Origin: an uncultured Eubacteriales bacterium
GTDB taxonomy: Bacteria; Bacillota; Clostridia; Oscillospirales; Oscillospiraceae
Assembly: GCA_958427375.1 (NCBI GenBank)
Contig: CAUABY010000002.1
Span: 1-32,753 of the forward strand
DNA: 32,753 nt
Reading direction: 5' to 3'
Position numbers and translations under genes: made by a program. Positions 12,859 to 22,261 of this stretch are shown here, in pieces (positions within the stretch are counted from its first letter, which is position 1; each line of letters starts with the position of its first letter). Below the pieces are notes generated by a model. It was given only the letters and a program-made list of their open reading frames with translations. It made no database searches and was not told the DNA's origin.

Positions 12859-13764
12859 CTAACGCTCCAGTCTTATCAAGTAAACGTAGCCGTCACCCTT
12901 AATCGTATCGCCCCAGGCAACGCTTCCGCCGATGTAATACTCGCCGGACAATTTGCTTACATCAATGTCTCCTGTTTTTTCTTCGTTTGCTGAAAAGCTT
13001 GCTTTGGCAACGGCGGCAGCTGTTGGGTCCCCGCTCATCGGAATTGTTTCCCATACGGCTATTTGCAGATATGAATTCTCCGCCGCATTATTCTTAGCGG
13101 AATAATGTAAAGTGTTATATTCGGTCAAATTTATTTTATTTGCCGTTGCGAAAACACCGGCATTGGCTGAGTAGCGCGCGGTAGGGACTGCATGTAGACT
13201 CGTGGTAGTATTTGTCAGCTCGCAATACCTCTTGGATTCCCAGCCGCCGGTATTCTCAATATACTCGTTGCCTGCATCGTACAGGAGCAAGGCGTAACTG
13301 AGTATGACAGTCTCGATTTGTCCCGTCGCCGTGATGCTTACGTCCTTACTTGCGGTGTCTGTCCCATTCGTAGCAATTACCGTCCATGTTCCTGCGTTGG
13401 GTACTGTGAAGGTGTAAGACCCGCTCGTATCGCTTGCCGTGAGTGTGGTGCTGCCATCAGTCGCCGTGCAGGTAGACCCGGCAGAATATGTGACGTTGAT
13501 GGTTGCGCTAAAATAGGCGATTGTGAGCGTATAATCAGCATTCACGGCAACGGTACGGGTTGCGGTGCTGCCGCTGGCGGACTGCATCGTCACCGTCCAT
13601 GCGCCCGTTGCCAGCCCCTTAAATGTGGCCGTGCCGTTGCTGTCAAAAATCTTGGTCTTGGACTTGCCATCCTTGCTGATGGTGCAGGTATCACCCGCAA
13701 CGCCGGTGACTACCAGCGTTGCTCCGGTTCCGCCTCCGCCTGTGTTCGTCCTTCCTATTGCCAT
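12859..13764 (-). CDS. Tail fibre/appendage protein with tandem Ig-like modules
   Basis: A 301-residue virion protein, likely a tail appendage. It opens MAIGRTNTGGGGTGATLVVT. Two successive beta-sandwich modules can be seen: about 15-80 (VAGDTCTISKDGKSK, FKGLATGAWTVTMQ, TRTVAVNADYTLTIAY) and about 84-155 (AGSTCTATDGSTT, FTVPNAGTWTVIATNGTDTA, VSITATGQ). Each has the alternating pattern and the A-G-T/A-W-TV signature of PEGA/Ig-like repeats. The C-terminal 150 residues form another beta-rich domain (YNTLHYSAKNNA, SYLQIAVWETIP, YIGGSVAWGDTIKGDGYVYL), perhaps the receptor-binding head. The start has AGGGGGG upstream. Ser/Thr/Gly/Ala-rich composition is normal for fibres. Confidence 0.75.
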   Translation of the reverse strand: MAIGRTNTGGGGTGATLVVTGVAGDTCTISKDGKSKTKIFDSNGTATFKGLATGAWTVTMQSASGSTATRTVAVNADYTLTIAYFSATINVTYSAGSTCTATDGSTTLTASDTSGSYTFTVPNAGTWTVIATNGTDTASKDVSITATGQIETVILSYALLLYDAGNEYIENTGGWESKRYCELTNTTTSLHAVPTARYSANAGVFATANKINLTEYNTLHYSAKNNAAENSYLQIAVWETIPMSGDPTAAAVAKASFSANEEKTGDIDVSKLSGEYYIGGSVAWGDTIKGDGYVYLIRLER

Positions 13765-13779
13765 CTCTCAAGCCCCCCC

Positions 13780-14385
13780 TCAAGACAACGGCGTTGCCAC
13801 TATCAGCGGTATAGTTATTGTCGCTGTAGGCTTATTCGCCGCGTAGATGTACACGCCGCCGTCGTATGTATTGTTTACTGGGCAAAATTCCCCGCTCGTT
13901 GCGTCTGCGGGGGCAAAAATCACCTCTGCATAATGCTTGGTAGTTACGCCCGTGCACGCGATTGATGCGCGAAAGCCCCAGTCTGCATAGGTGCTGTTAG
14001 CTACCCACGCGCTCACAGCGACGGACTTATTTGTGAAGCTCAAAATCTCAACATCAGCGGCAAGTTCCGTGCGCGTAATGCTGCCGGGGGCAATTGCCTC
14101 ATTCTCATATGTATAAGCGGACGTTGACCCATCCGTAAAGGTGATGGTCAGGGTCGTTTGCCCAGCGGCAGGGCTGGTGCCAGTAATGCTTTTGATGCCC
14201 TTTGTTATCATCATCCAGTAGTTTTGCCAGCCGGAAGTCACGCCGGGCTGAATGCCTTTGCTTGCCACGAGCGCCAGCCACGAACCGCCGAGATTTTGAA
14301 CACTGTCAAGAAACTCGTAGTTGGTGTTTGCGGCATACGCGCCGCGCGGCCTGATTGATACTTTGCCAAGGTCGTATTCTGCCAT
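13780..14385 (-). CDS. Tail fibre/baseplate protein
   Basis: A 201-residue beta-rich virion protein. The N-terminus MAEYDLGKVSIRPRGAYAAN and the following YEFLDSVQNLGGSWLALVA, ASKGIQPGV and WMMITKG form a module common at the start of Firmicutes phage tail fibres and upper baseplate proteins, where it attaches the fibre to the tail tip. It continues with LTITFTDGSTSAYTYEN and a C-terminal beta domain ending in an Ile/Thr-rich strand region. The start ATG 14385 has AAGGAG about 12 bases ahead. It probably pairs with the adjacent Ig-module protein to form the host-contact structure. Confidence 0.72.
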   Translation of the reverse strand: MAEYDLGKVSIRPRGAYAANTNYEFLDSVQNLGGSWLALVASKGIQPGVTSGWQNYWMMITKGIKSITGTSPAAGQTTLTITFTDGSTSAYTYENEAIAPGSITRTELAADVEILSFTNKSVAVSAWVANSTYADWGFRASIACTGVTTKHYAEVIFAPADATSGEFCPVNNTYDGGVYIYAANKPTATITIPLIVATPLS

Positions 14386-14405
14386 CTATCTATCACTCTC
14401 CTTTG

Positions 14406-15671
14406 TTAATTCGCTTCGTCCGAAACTGCCGTAGCAATCGGAAAGTCATTAACCGATATCGCGTTTATTGTCATAGTACCTGTCTGCCCAATCGGCCTTG
14501 TGAACCCCTGAACGAGATGACGCTCAACAGGAGCGCCTGGCTTATCCTCCCGACGGATAGTCACAATCTGATTCTCCACAATGTGGAACATCTGTGTGGT
14601 GTTCAAGGTCACAGTTCGTCCGAGAACCGCGTAGCGCTTTAGCTTCCACTCGGCGTAAGCCTGGCACATTTCGTCAGAGTAGTAGTCTTTCATGGACAGC
14701 CGCTTGGTTTTCAGCCCTATCCGGCTTATACAGGTGTCGGAGGAAATGTCCCGGTTTTGTGCTCTTCCGCGCGCGGTATGGCTCTCGTTGTTCGTAACCC
14801 CAGTCACAATAACGTCGTTGAAAACTTCTGCGGGTTTGGGCGCATAGTTTATGCTCATAAGCTGCTTTCCCATTGAAAAGTCCCACAAAACCGGCTTGTT
14901 GGTGTCCAAAATATCATCCTGCGAGGGGTCTACAACGAGCCTGCCGTTGGGGTTGTAGCCTATCCATGCGGCCAACATTTCCGCCAGTCCAAGCAGTACT
15001 TCTCCGATATTCCCAGTTTCGGAACTAAGGTAGTCATACGGCGCTGTTATCAGGCTGACGCTCGTACCGTCCGTCAAGGTCTGCGTCTTGTCGTTGTAGT
15101 AACTCGTGAATATCGGCGCTACAGCATCTATAGGTGCTCCTTCGGTGTTGGACATGTCAAAGCGGTTTAATTTAAGCAAAGATGCCATAGCTGCAAAAAT
15201 GTTTGTTCCCGCGTCCACGCCGTAAGCACCCTCAAGATTGCCGCCCAGTGTTCCATCCAAATCAGCCCACTTGTCCGAAAGCTGATACGTAGCCTGCCTC
15301 AGTCCCGGTTCAAAAGCCTCCTCCGGGTTTTCCACAAGGAAAACTCCTTGCGGAATGTAAAAATCTGTTCCGTTGGGCAGAACCAGTCCCTCTGAAAGCC
15401 TTATCTGCTGCCCGAACCACACCTTATTAAGAGCATAGTCATAGGCTCCGTCGAGATTTGCCAGTGTGATGTTTGCCTGTCGTCTGCGTCCGTTTTGGAG
15501 GTTTACGGATAAATCTCCCTCCTGAATGAACGCGCTCGATCTTTTGTTCTTTGCCTGATTGTCCAAGGCAAAAGCCACGCTCCCATTCGGTTGCAGGAAC
15601 TCAAGTTTAGCCAGCTTTGTGAAGTCGGTGGTGAGCGCCGCAAGATACTGTTGCCATTCTTGTGTATACAT
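14406..15671 (-). CDS. Tail hub/baseplate-type protein
   Basis: A 421-residue structural protein from the tail-tip cluster. It begins MYTQEWQQYLAALTTDFTKL and continues with beta-rich segments (GDLSVNLQNGRRRQANITL, WFGQQIRLSEGLVLPNG, GVFLVENPEEAFEPGLRQA) that are typical of a tail hub N-terminal region. It then has a helical insertion (GNIGEVLLGLAEMLAAWIGY), a second beta region around EVFNDVIVTGVTNN, and near the end HIVENQIVTIRRED. This looks like the hub proteins (gp27-like fold) that join tube and tip in siphophages; assignment is by composition and order rather than a diagnostic motif. It lies 7 bases after its upstream neighbour. Confidence 0.65.
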   Translation of the reverse strand: MYTQEWQQYLAALTTDFTKLAKLEFLQPNGSVAFALDNQAKNKRSSAFIQEGDLSVNLQNGRRRQANITLANLDGAYDYALNKVWFGQQIRLSEGLVLPNGTDFYIPQGVFLVENPEEAFEPGLRQATYQLSDKWADLDGTLGGNLEGAYGVDAGTNIFAAMASLLKLNRFDMSNTEGAPIDAVAPIFTSYYNDKTQTLTDGTSVSLITAPYDYLSSETGNIGEVLLGLAEMLAAWIGYNPNGRLVVDPSQDDILDTNKPVLWDFSMGKQLMSINYAPKPAEVFNDVIVTGVTNNESHTARGRAQNRDISSDTCISRIGLKTKRLSMKDYYSDEMCQAYAEWKLKRYAVLGRTVTLNTTQMFHIVENQIVTIRREDKPGAPVERHLVQGFTRPIGQTGTMTINAISVNDFPIATAVSDEAN

Positions 15672-15678
15672 GCCGCGT

Positions 15679-17319
15679 TCATCCCCCTATGTTCATTGTC
15701 GCTTGCAAGTTGTTGCCATTTACGATTTGCATGGTCGCCACAGTAAATCCGTCCCCCGCAGTCTGGATAAGATGCCCGTTTTCGAGGCTTAATATAGAGC
15801 CAAGCTCGAAATTGTCCTCGGTTGTCCATACGAGGTGCCCCGTTGCTGGGTCAACAGTAATGTGAGTGAATATAATGCTGTCACTCGGCCAGAAAGTCGC
15901 TTCGGGCGTATTTATGATTTTTATGCCCGTTGTGTCTCCGACTTCCGCCCAACCCACCGTAACGTTTTGCGGCATCACAGCGCTTTTATGATCCACGCTC
16001 ACCGTGACCGGCTGGTTTGTATGGATGTTAAGGAAATGCCCTTTAGGGTCGCGTAGGAACAGGATATTTGGAGAAGTCGAAAGGTTTCTCAACGCCCTCG
16101 CCTGATCCAATGTGTCGGTGTATGTAATGCTTTTACCGATTTTGCCGATATATCCGCCCACGCTTCCGGTCAGGTAATTTGGTGTCTCAGGCTGTCGTGT
16201 GGGATATCGCGTGAAGTTCTTTTGCAGTGTCGGGGAATTATTGTTGGAAAATTGTCCTTCAGACACACCGCCGTTTCCGAAGCGGAAGAAATAACTCGCC
16301 ACGGCGGTATACGTTCCGTCCGCGTTCGGGGTAGCCTCTATAATGTTCCATAGCCAAAACTGCACGCTTACCGTGTTTGTGACAGCGGGCTTTGTCAGAT
16401 ACGCCAGCGGGCCGGTGGGAAATATATAATAGGTATATTTTTGCCCGGAACAAACGCTCCAATCTCGGATTTCGCCAACTGTTCGGTCGACGGTAACAAT
16501 TTTCTCAAGGTTGTTCTGTCCGTCCGTCCTGCGGTATACGTCGTAGCCCTGCGTGGTCTCCATCTGACTCCACGTCACCAGCGCGCTGCCGTCCGCAGTT
16601 TGGCAGGTGCTTGCACTCCCGCCGGGATCGTCTGACACGGTATATTCCACTGCAAAGTCTACCCATCCGCTTGTGGCGACCATATTATTCGCAGTCTCCA
16701 CATCCAGTATAATGCTGTAGCTCGTGTCGTTAAGGAAGCCTGAATAGTCTACTCGCAGCTCGCCTGTGCCGTATATTTTCCCTGTATCGAGGAAGGGTTC
16801 TCTGCGGTTTCCCTCAGTGTCAATTTCACATATGCGCCAGCGCACCCATGCGAGTGTGTCATCCTGTGCCTGAGAATATACGCCGGTAAATATCCCCGAA
16901 TAGCCGGTCAGCGGACTGTTTATCGGAGAAATACTCACATTCGGCGTATCTCTGCCGAGAAATAGAGACGCTGTTGACTGTGCAACCAACTCCGTAGCGC
17001 TCCACCATTGCGTGATTATAAATTTATACTCCGCACCATTTACGATACCGTTCGCGGCGAGAGTTGCCGCAGGGATGGTAACGGAATAAAATTGCGTCTG
17101 TCCTGCGTAATTCACGCCCCAGAAGGGCTTGGATAAAAGCACTTTACCCGTATCGTACTTTTGCGTAGAGGCTGTATCGTTTAAATAAAACGCTATTTGA
17201 TACGCCAACATCGGCGAATCGCCATTGACTTGCCAGCTTACGATTAGCGGCTCTGTCAAATCCACTGTTCCGCTGTTATTTATTTCATCGGGGCTTATAT
17301 TCGACGGTTGAAAGAGCAT
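15679..17319 (-). CDS. Tail tip protein with fibronectin type III-like domains
   Basis: A 546-residue virion protein encoded after the small OB-like protein. The N-terminal half contains beta-sandwich modules (LIVSWQVNGDSPMLAYQIAF, LAWVRWRICEIDTEG, SYSIILDVETANNMVATSGW) and, at about 240-320, a fibronectin III-like module (GSALVTWSQMETTQGYDVYR, then GQKYTYYIFPTG). The C-terminal half has KSITYTDTLDQARALRNLS, LFLRDPKGHFLNIHTNQP and VTVGWAEVGDT, the signature that in many Firmicutes siphophages closes tail-tip or distal-tail proteins. The ribosome binding site is AGGTGAGG. FnIII modules in tail proteins often aid loose adherence to glycans; that is family knowledge, not proof. Confidence 0.72.
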   Translation of the reverse strand: MLFQPSNISPDEINNSGTVDLTEPLIVSWQVNGDSPMLAYQIAFYLNDTASTQKYDTGKVLLSKPFWGVNYAGQTQFYSVTIPAATLAANGIVNGAEYKFIITQWWSATELVAQSTASLFLGRDTPNVSISPINSPLTGYSGIFTGVYSQAQDDTLAWVRWRICEIDTEGNRREPFLDTGKIYGTGELRVDYSGFLNDTSYSIILDVETANNMVATSGWVDFAVEYTVSDDPGGSASTCQTADGSALVTWSQMETTQGYDVYRRTDGQNNLEKIVTVDRTVGEIRDWSVCSGQKYTYYIFPTGPLAYLTKPAVTNTVSVQFWLWNIIEATPNADGTYTAVASYFFRFGNGGVSEGQFSNNNSPTLQKNFTRYPTRQPETPNYLTGSVGGYIGKIGKSITYTDTLDQARALRNLSTSPNILFLRDPKGHFLNIHTNQPVTVSVDHKSAVMPQNVTVGWAEVGDTTGIKIINTPEATFWPSDSIIFTHITVDPATGHLVWTTEDNFELGSILSLENGHLIQTAGDGFTVATMQIVNGNNLQATMNIGG

Positions 17320-17335
17320 CTTTCCTCACCTCTCT

Positions 17336-17614
17336 TCATTTGGGGCCATCGCCGAAACACCACGCTTTTGCCGTTGACAGGCTTCCCCACCAAAGCACAA
17401 GCACCGTGTCTCCGGCTTTTGCCGCCGAGACCTCTGTGCAGTATGGAATAGATATTGTGCGTCCATACGGCTGACGCACAGATATCTTCCCGTTACTTGG
17501 AGCGGCAATAACATCGAATCTGTCCACACGCAAACAATTTCCAGTTCTCTCAGATACCGTCTGCTCTACTTTTGGCTTCAATGCGTTCCAGAACTCAATA
17601 ATCCCCTCAAGCAT
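17336..17614 (-). CDS. Small tail protein, OB-fold-like
   Basis: A 92-residue protein immediately downstream of the tape measure gene. A helical start (LEGIIEFWNALKPKVEQTVS) is followed by GKISVRQPYGRTISIPYCT, AAKAGDTVLVLWWGSLSTAK and CFGDG. The pattern, a Q-P-x-G-x-T stretch followed by AKAGDxVxVxWxGxxSxA, is common in short proteins beside the tape measure of siphophages and reads as a small beta-barrel (OB-like), possibly a baseplate adaptor. A longer overlapping frame on the same strand is a shadow. Confidence 0.7.
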   Translation of the reverse strand: MLEGIIEFWNALKPKVEQTVSERTGNCLRVDRFDVIAAPSNGKISVRQPYGRTISIPYCTEVSAAKAGDTVLVLWWGSLSTAKAWCFGDGPK

Positions 17615-17632
17615 GTTTTACCGCTCCCCTCC

Positions 17633-20600
17633 TCATGTGATTTTAAGTGCTCTGAGCTGGTCGGCCAGCTCTTTCACGGTCATGTTCTTTGCTTCGCTCT
17701 CAGAAAGCTTCAGGTTGCCGAACTGATAATACACGTCATGGCTATCGGTGCTTCTGAATACGCTCTCTCCCGTGGTATCCGCCGTGCCCTTTGCACTGCC
17801 AGAAATTGCATGTAGGATATCGGCTATGCGCTTTTGTTCCTCGTCGCTCGCATTGGCGATAAGCTCACGAAGCGCCGGGCTCATGGTTAAATCGCCGATA
17901 TCTCCGATGTTGCCATTCTTGATAGCGTCAATCTCACGATCAAGCTTTTCTTCTTGGTAGTCCTTTTCCGCTTTTGCGAGGTTTTCCTGCGCCTTGAGTA
18001 TGTCGTCGGCCTTGGCTACCCACTCCCATTGCTCGGTGACGGGGTTGTATATTCTCACCGTGCGCTGTTTTTTGGCGTTTTCCAATTCCTGACGCGCTTT
18101 TTCGACTGCCTTCTGTTTCTCCGCGAGTTTATTGGCAACATTAGTAGCGTCAGTAAGCGCTTCAAGCGAATCCACCAGCTCGTTCATCAGGTCATCAGAA
18201 TAGCCGTAACCACGGTTGAGCAGGTCAAGAACCTCGTCAGACGTGTTGCTGTAGCCCTTGTCCAGATACTTCTGCACAAATTCCTTAACCATTTGCGCGG
18301 CCTGCTGCTGTAGCGCCTGTTCCTTGGCTCGGTCATTCTGGTTCTGTGCAAGGGTTATCTGCTTGTCTATATTGTCAAGCTTCTCGCGGACTTCCTTTTT
18401 CAGCGGGTCTTGCTCATCGCTGTTGCTCGCCGTGCTCCCGTAGCGCCCTGTGCCGCCGCTGTAAGAACCGCCATACACACCGCTGTTTCCGCTTGGCTTA
18501 CCAAGACCAGTGCCGCCAGCGAAGGCTGAGATAAACTCTTTTTTTGCACCGGAGAATATCTTCTGCGTTTCCTCAGCGGTGAATACCTGTGCGCCGGGGC
18601 TTAGATTTACAACAGTGGGTTCGCCATCATTGGCTATGTAAGCCTGTCCCTTGTCGAGAACCAGTTCCGCCGCGCTTCCGTTTATTGGCTTTCCATCGTT
18701 GATTAAAGCCGGGCCACCTACTGCATTGTCGGTTCCCTTTGCGTGGGGAGTAATCGGCATACCCGTAGTGCCGTTTATTCTGCGTTCAACTACCGTAATT
18801 GTTACGGTTTTACTTTGTATGGAAGAAATATAACCTCTTATGTTGCCGAGAACGCCGGATGCGTTGTCTCTGGCGTAAACAGCTATCGACTTTGAGGTCG
18901 GAATATTTTTTGCGGCTTCGGCCACCGCCTTTATGCCGCTTGCCGCGCCATCAGCACCGGGAGCGCTGATAGTTGTTTGGGCACTACCTCCTGCATTGGC
19001 TTTGGCTCGCCTTACCTCGTTGAATGCCTGCTTGGCGGCCTCAGCGCCTGAGACATTTATGGGCACATCAGCCGGAGCGGACGCATCTTGCTTTTCCCTT
19101 TTGAGATTTGCAAGATTTTCTTCTGCCCGCGCAACATCCGCGTCAACATCGAACGATATGTCTATGTCAGAAATGTCATTTTGAGCTTCTTCAACACCAC
19201 CTACCACTTGTTCCAAGGTGGATATGAGAATTTCTCTTGCTTCTTCCGCAGAGCTTACGCCGAGCTTTTCCGCCCAGTTGACCGCGCCAGCTCTCTCCAA
19301 GCCCTCAAATACGCTTAGGAGACCCTCAACAGAGGTTTGTCCCGTGATGCTTGAAAGCGCGCTTGCATAATCGGCCAGAGAGTGAGAGCCTTCGCCCAGC
19401 GTGTCACCCAACTGGGAAACAATAGTCTGTGCTTCTTCCCCCGTGTAGAAGATGCCGTCCATGTAGACGCTGAGGCCTTGTGCTAAGGACTGCGCGGCGG
19501 CTTCAGTGATATGAAGCTGGTCGGCCAGAGCTTTGTAGGACGAAATCTGTGTTATTAAGCCGTTGTCATCGAGAGTGACAATCCCGTCAAGAGAACCATT
19601 CTTGGCATTTTCAACGATAACGTCTTGGAATGCTCCAAACATATCGCCGCTGCCGAAAATCTTGCCAAGGTTGCTGTCGCTCATTGCCCATTCCATGGCG
19701 TCAGCAACGCTGTAGCCGAACTGCTGTTTTATATCGTCCGGGATAAACTGGTCGTAGAAAGATTTTACATATGCAGAGCTGACCTTACCGACCTTGAAAT
19801 CTTCCATGGCCTTATTGTACGCGGTCTGCATCGCGTTTGCATTGGCCTCTTTGTCAGCAAGGCTTTCCAGTTCAGCCTTGTATCTCTGTAGCGCCGCCGT
19901 CGCCTCGTCAACAGAGGCGGCCTCTTCCTCAAACTTTTCTGCTGTATTTTCCGTTGCGTTAGAGGCGTTGTCAGAACTGTCGGAAAATTCTCCGAGCAAA
20001 CCGACAGCCTCATCATAAGAGTTAAGAAACTCAAGCATGGAATCATCCAGCTCGAAGCCAGCCTCTTGCAGGTCGCGGATTGTTTCTGCGGTGTCCTTGT
20101 AGGTGTCAACGAGGCCTGAAAGTCCGCTGTGATAATCAGCCTGAGAAACCTTGCCGTTTTGATAGCTTTCAGTCAGACCGTCTATACCGTTGCGTAGGTC
20201 GGCGGTATATTTAGCGCCCTTGGAGCCAAAATTTATGCTGTTGCCGGATAAATCTGTTACTACTCTATCTTCTTTGTTCCAATCTTTTTTGAATTCAATC
20301 GCGGCCAGCTCTTTCTCTTTTCTGTGCTGGTCATCAAGCTCAGATTTCTGGCCTTCAAGAACAAGTAGGCGGTGTTGCTCGGCTGGTGTCAATTCATCAG
20401 CGCGTTGCTTCAAATTGTCGTATTCGCCGCCGTTGCCATACAGGGCATCATATTGCTGTTTCAGTTCAGCGACTTTTTGAGCCTGTTTCTCGTATTTGCC
20501 GTTGACATCCTCGACGGCCTTAGACATGGCATATACAGCCGCTACGCCCACGCCCGCAAGGAACAAGGGGTTTAGTAGCATTGTGGCATTGAGAGTGCCC

Positions 20601-22168
20601 AACACGCCAGCAAGTGCCCCAGCTCCGCTTGCGAGAGCGGCAATTGCCGCAGTAGCAGCCGCCGCTGTGATAACGAAGCGTCCAAAACCGCTGTCAAGTG
20701 CATCCACAAGGCCTATGGTCAAGTCGAGGCCTTCCTTGATTGCGCCTGTGTCTGCAAGATGGGAGACGAACTCAGTCCAAGTGTTCTTGAGAATGTTGGC
20801 CTTCGCGTCCCATGTATCAAGCATGATGCCAATTTCTTGGTCAGCGCTTCCTGCTGCCACGCCGATATCCATCAGCATCTCTTCGTACATATCGAAGTTT
20901 TCCAGCAGGGCAACAAGCTGGTTGGTACGCAGTTTGCCGCCCAGCGCGGAAACCATCTGCATCAAGTCAGCCTCGGTGAGAAGTCCGTCTTTTGCCGCTT
21001 GGGAGAGCGCTTTTATCGCTTCCATCGGGTTTATGAGCTGACCCGTTGCCTGCGCCGCCGCAACAACATCAGGCGCGTATTTCTGCAAGACCTGACTGAG
21101 AGAGTTTACAGACTCTTCGGTCGCCGTCACGCCGTCAGAGATTTCGGTGGTGGTGTCACCGAGAATGTTGAGAATAAGTGCTCTTGCCGCAGTAGCCGCT
21201 TTTGTGCCGCTCTCCTGCGTGGTGGCGGTTATCGTGCCCAGCATCGCCATAGTCTCGTCCATGGACATACCGGCCATAGAAGCCACGTTGGCAACGATAG
21301 GCAAGCCCTCTGCTATCTTCTGAATAGAGGTGGCGTAGTTGTTGTCAATGGTGTTTGCCTTATCCAGCGCGAGGGAGAGCTTTTCAACATTGCCGTGATA
21401 TTTCCATGCCGCATCTGCCGAGAGCAGGAATTGGGCGGCGGTCTCTTGGTCGGTGTCGCCGACAAGCTGGGTTTTTATTGCCAGTTCGCCGAGTCCCTGC
21501 GCCGCATCCTTATAACCGGCGCGGGCAAAGGTGGAGACGTTTTGCAGATATTCATTCGCCACCACGCCGTACTTAGACGCGGTGGAGTAAGCAGATTCGC
21601 CCAGCGCATCCATTTCTGCCGATGTTGCCCCCGTGACCTTCTGCACGGTTGCAAGCTCGCTGTCCACCTTTTTCATAGTGGAAAGAGCATCGGTAAAGGA
21701 GTTCTTAACAGCGGTAATGCCGTTTCCTATGAGCTGCCACGCCGCTTGCTTGGCAACGATTCTGCCAAGGCTATCACCCAAAAGCCCCGTAAGCCCAGAA
21801 GCCTTTTCTGCCGACTTGCCCAATTTGTCAGTTGCGGTGGCCGCTTTAGTGTTAGATGTGGCCACTCCGTCTGCCGATTTAGCTGTTCTCCCGTTTTGCG
21901 TAGCAGCCGCGCTGGAACTCTTCGTGGTCTTATCTGTTGCAGCTTGAGCCTTGTTCTCTGCCTCTATTTGGTTTGCCTTTGCGTTGCGAAGCCGCGCCTG
22001 AGCGTTTTCAAATTTGGCTAAAGCTTCTAATGTTTTCCGGCTTGAGGGAGAATCGAATTTTATTTCTATCGGCGTGCTACTCAGGCGTTTGCCGATATTT
22101 TCTATATTAGTCAGCTTTGCAAGCGCGCTTGCATCATCGACATTTACTTGTAGCTGTACTATCGTCAT
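17633..22168 (-). CDS. Tape measure protein, TP901 family
   Basis: The largest gene, 1511 residues. It sets tail length and is expelled during DNA entry. Residues about 150-480 match the TP901-type tape measure core: MDALGESAYSTASKYGV, EYLQNVSTFARAGY, TAAQFLLSADAAWKYHG, ANVASMAGMSMDETMAMLGT and GTKAATAARALILN. A hydrophobic, Ala/Gly-rich region at about 495-550 could insert in the host membrane. Coiled-coil and Ala-rich stretches fill the middle. Towards the end there is PGAQVFTAEETQKIF, a Gly/Ser/Tyr-rich linker and another coiled coil. At about 0.15 nm per residue this predicts a tail of some 220-230 nm, well within the siphovirus range. GGAGG precedes ATG 22168. The gene immediately upstream on the genome is the reversed small gene at 22262-22405. 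Confidence 0.95.
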   Translation of the reverse strand: MTIVQLQVNVDDASALAKLTNIENIGKRLSSTPIEIKFDSPSSRKTLEALAKFENAQARLRNAKANQIEAENKAQAATDKTTKSSSAAATQNGRTAKSADGVATSNTKAATATDKLGKSAEKASGLTGLLGDSLGRIVAKQAAWQLIGNGITAVKNSFTDALSTMKKVDSELATVQKVTGATSAEMDALGESAYSTASKYGVVANEYLQNVSTFARAGYKDAAQGLGELAIKTQLVGDTDQETAAQFLLSADAAWKYHGNVEKLSLALDKANTIDNNYATSIQKIAEGLPIVANVASMAGMSMDETMAMLGTITATTQESGTKAATAARALILNILGDTTTEISDGVTATEESVNSLSQVLQKYAPDVVAAAQATGQLINPMEAIKALSQAAKDGLLTEADLMQMVSALGGKLRTNQLVALLENFDMYEEMLMDIGVAAGSADQEIGIMLDTWDAKANILKNTWTEFVSHLADTGAIKEGLDLTIGLVDALDSGFGRFVITAAAATAAIAALASGAGALAGVLGTLNATMLLNPLFLAGVGVAAVYAMSKAVEDVNGKYEKQAQKVAELKQQYDALYGNGGEYDNLKQRADELTPAEQHRLLVLEGQKSELDDQHRKEKELAAIEFKKDWNKEDRVVTDLSGNSINFGSKGAKYTADLRNGIDGLTESYQNGKVSQADYHSGLSGLVDTYKDTAETIRDLQEAGFELDDSMLEFLNSYDEAVGLLGEFSDSSDNASNATENTAEKFEEEAASVDEATAALQRYKAELESLADKEANANAMQTAYNKAMEDFKVGKVSSAYVKSFYDQFIPDDIKQQFGYSVADAMEWAMSDSNLGKIFGSGDMFGAFQDVIVENAKNGSLDGIVTLDDNGLITQISSYKALADQLHITEAAAQSLAQGLSVYMDGIFYTGEEAQTIVSQLGDTLGEGSHSLADYASALSSITGQTSVEGLLSVFEGLERAGAVNWAEKLGVSSAEEAREILISTLEQVVGGVEEAQNDISDIDISFDVDADVARAEENLANLKREKQDASAPADVPINVSGAEAAKQAFNEVRRAKANAGGSAQTTISAPGADGAASGIKAVAEAAKNIPTSKSIAVYARDNASGVLGNIRGYISSIQSKTVTITVVERRINGTTGMPITPHAKGTDNAVGGPALINDGKPINGSAAELVLDKGQAYIANDGEPTVVNLSPGAQVFTAEETQKIFSGAKKEFISAFAGGTGLGKPSGNSGVYGGSYSGGTGRYGSTASNSDEQDPLKKEVREKLDNIDKQITLAQNQNDRAKEQALQQQAAQMVKEFVQKYLDKGYSNTSDEVLDLLNRGYGYSDDLMNELVDSLEALTDATNVANKLAEKQKAVEKARQELENAKKQRTVRIYNPVTEQWEWVAKADDILKAQENLAKAEKDYQEEKLDREIDAIKNGNIGDIGDLTMSPALRELIANASDEEQKRIADILHAISGSAKGTADTTGESVFRSTDSHDVYYQFGNLKLSESEAKNMTVKELADQLRALKIT

Positions 22169-22185
22169 TAAAATTTATCCTCCGC

Positions 22186-22214
22186 TTGCAACACGACCGC
22201 GCAACGTGTATAAT
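22186..22214 (+). promoter_or_regulatory. Consensus promoter of the reversed small gene
   Basis: On the plus strand TTGCAA (22186-22191) and TATAAT (22209-22214) are exactly 17 bases apart, giving a consensus -10, four of six at -35 and ideal spacing. Transcription would start near 22221, 40 bases before the small gene. It overlaps the ribosome binding site and leader of the tape measure gene on the other strand, so strong activity would oppose late transcription there. Confidence 0.85.
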
Positions 22215-22261
22215 TTAGATAGAAGAAAATCGCGTATTATTTATAGAAGGGAGCGCAGAAA

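Noticed and set aside
20759..22021. A 420-codon plus-strand open frame within the tape measure gene.
   Set aside because: It is fully antisense to a well-supported tape measure gene, has Arg/His/Cys/Gly-rich composition typical of a shadow frame, and has no ribosome binding site that I could find.
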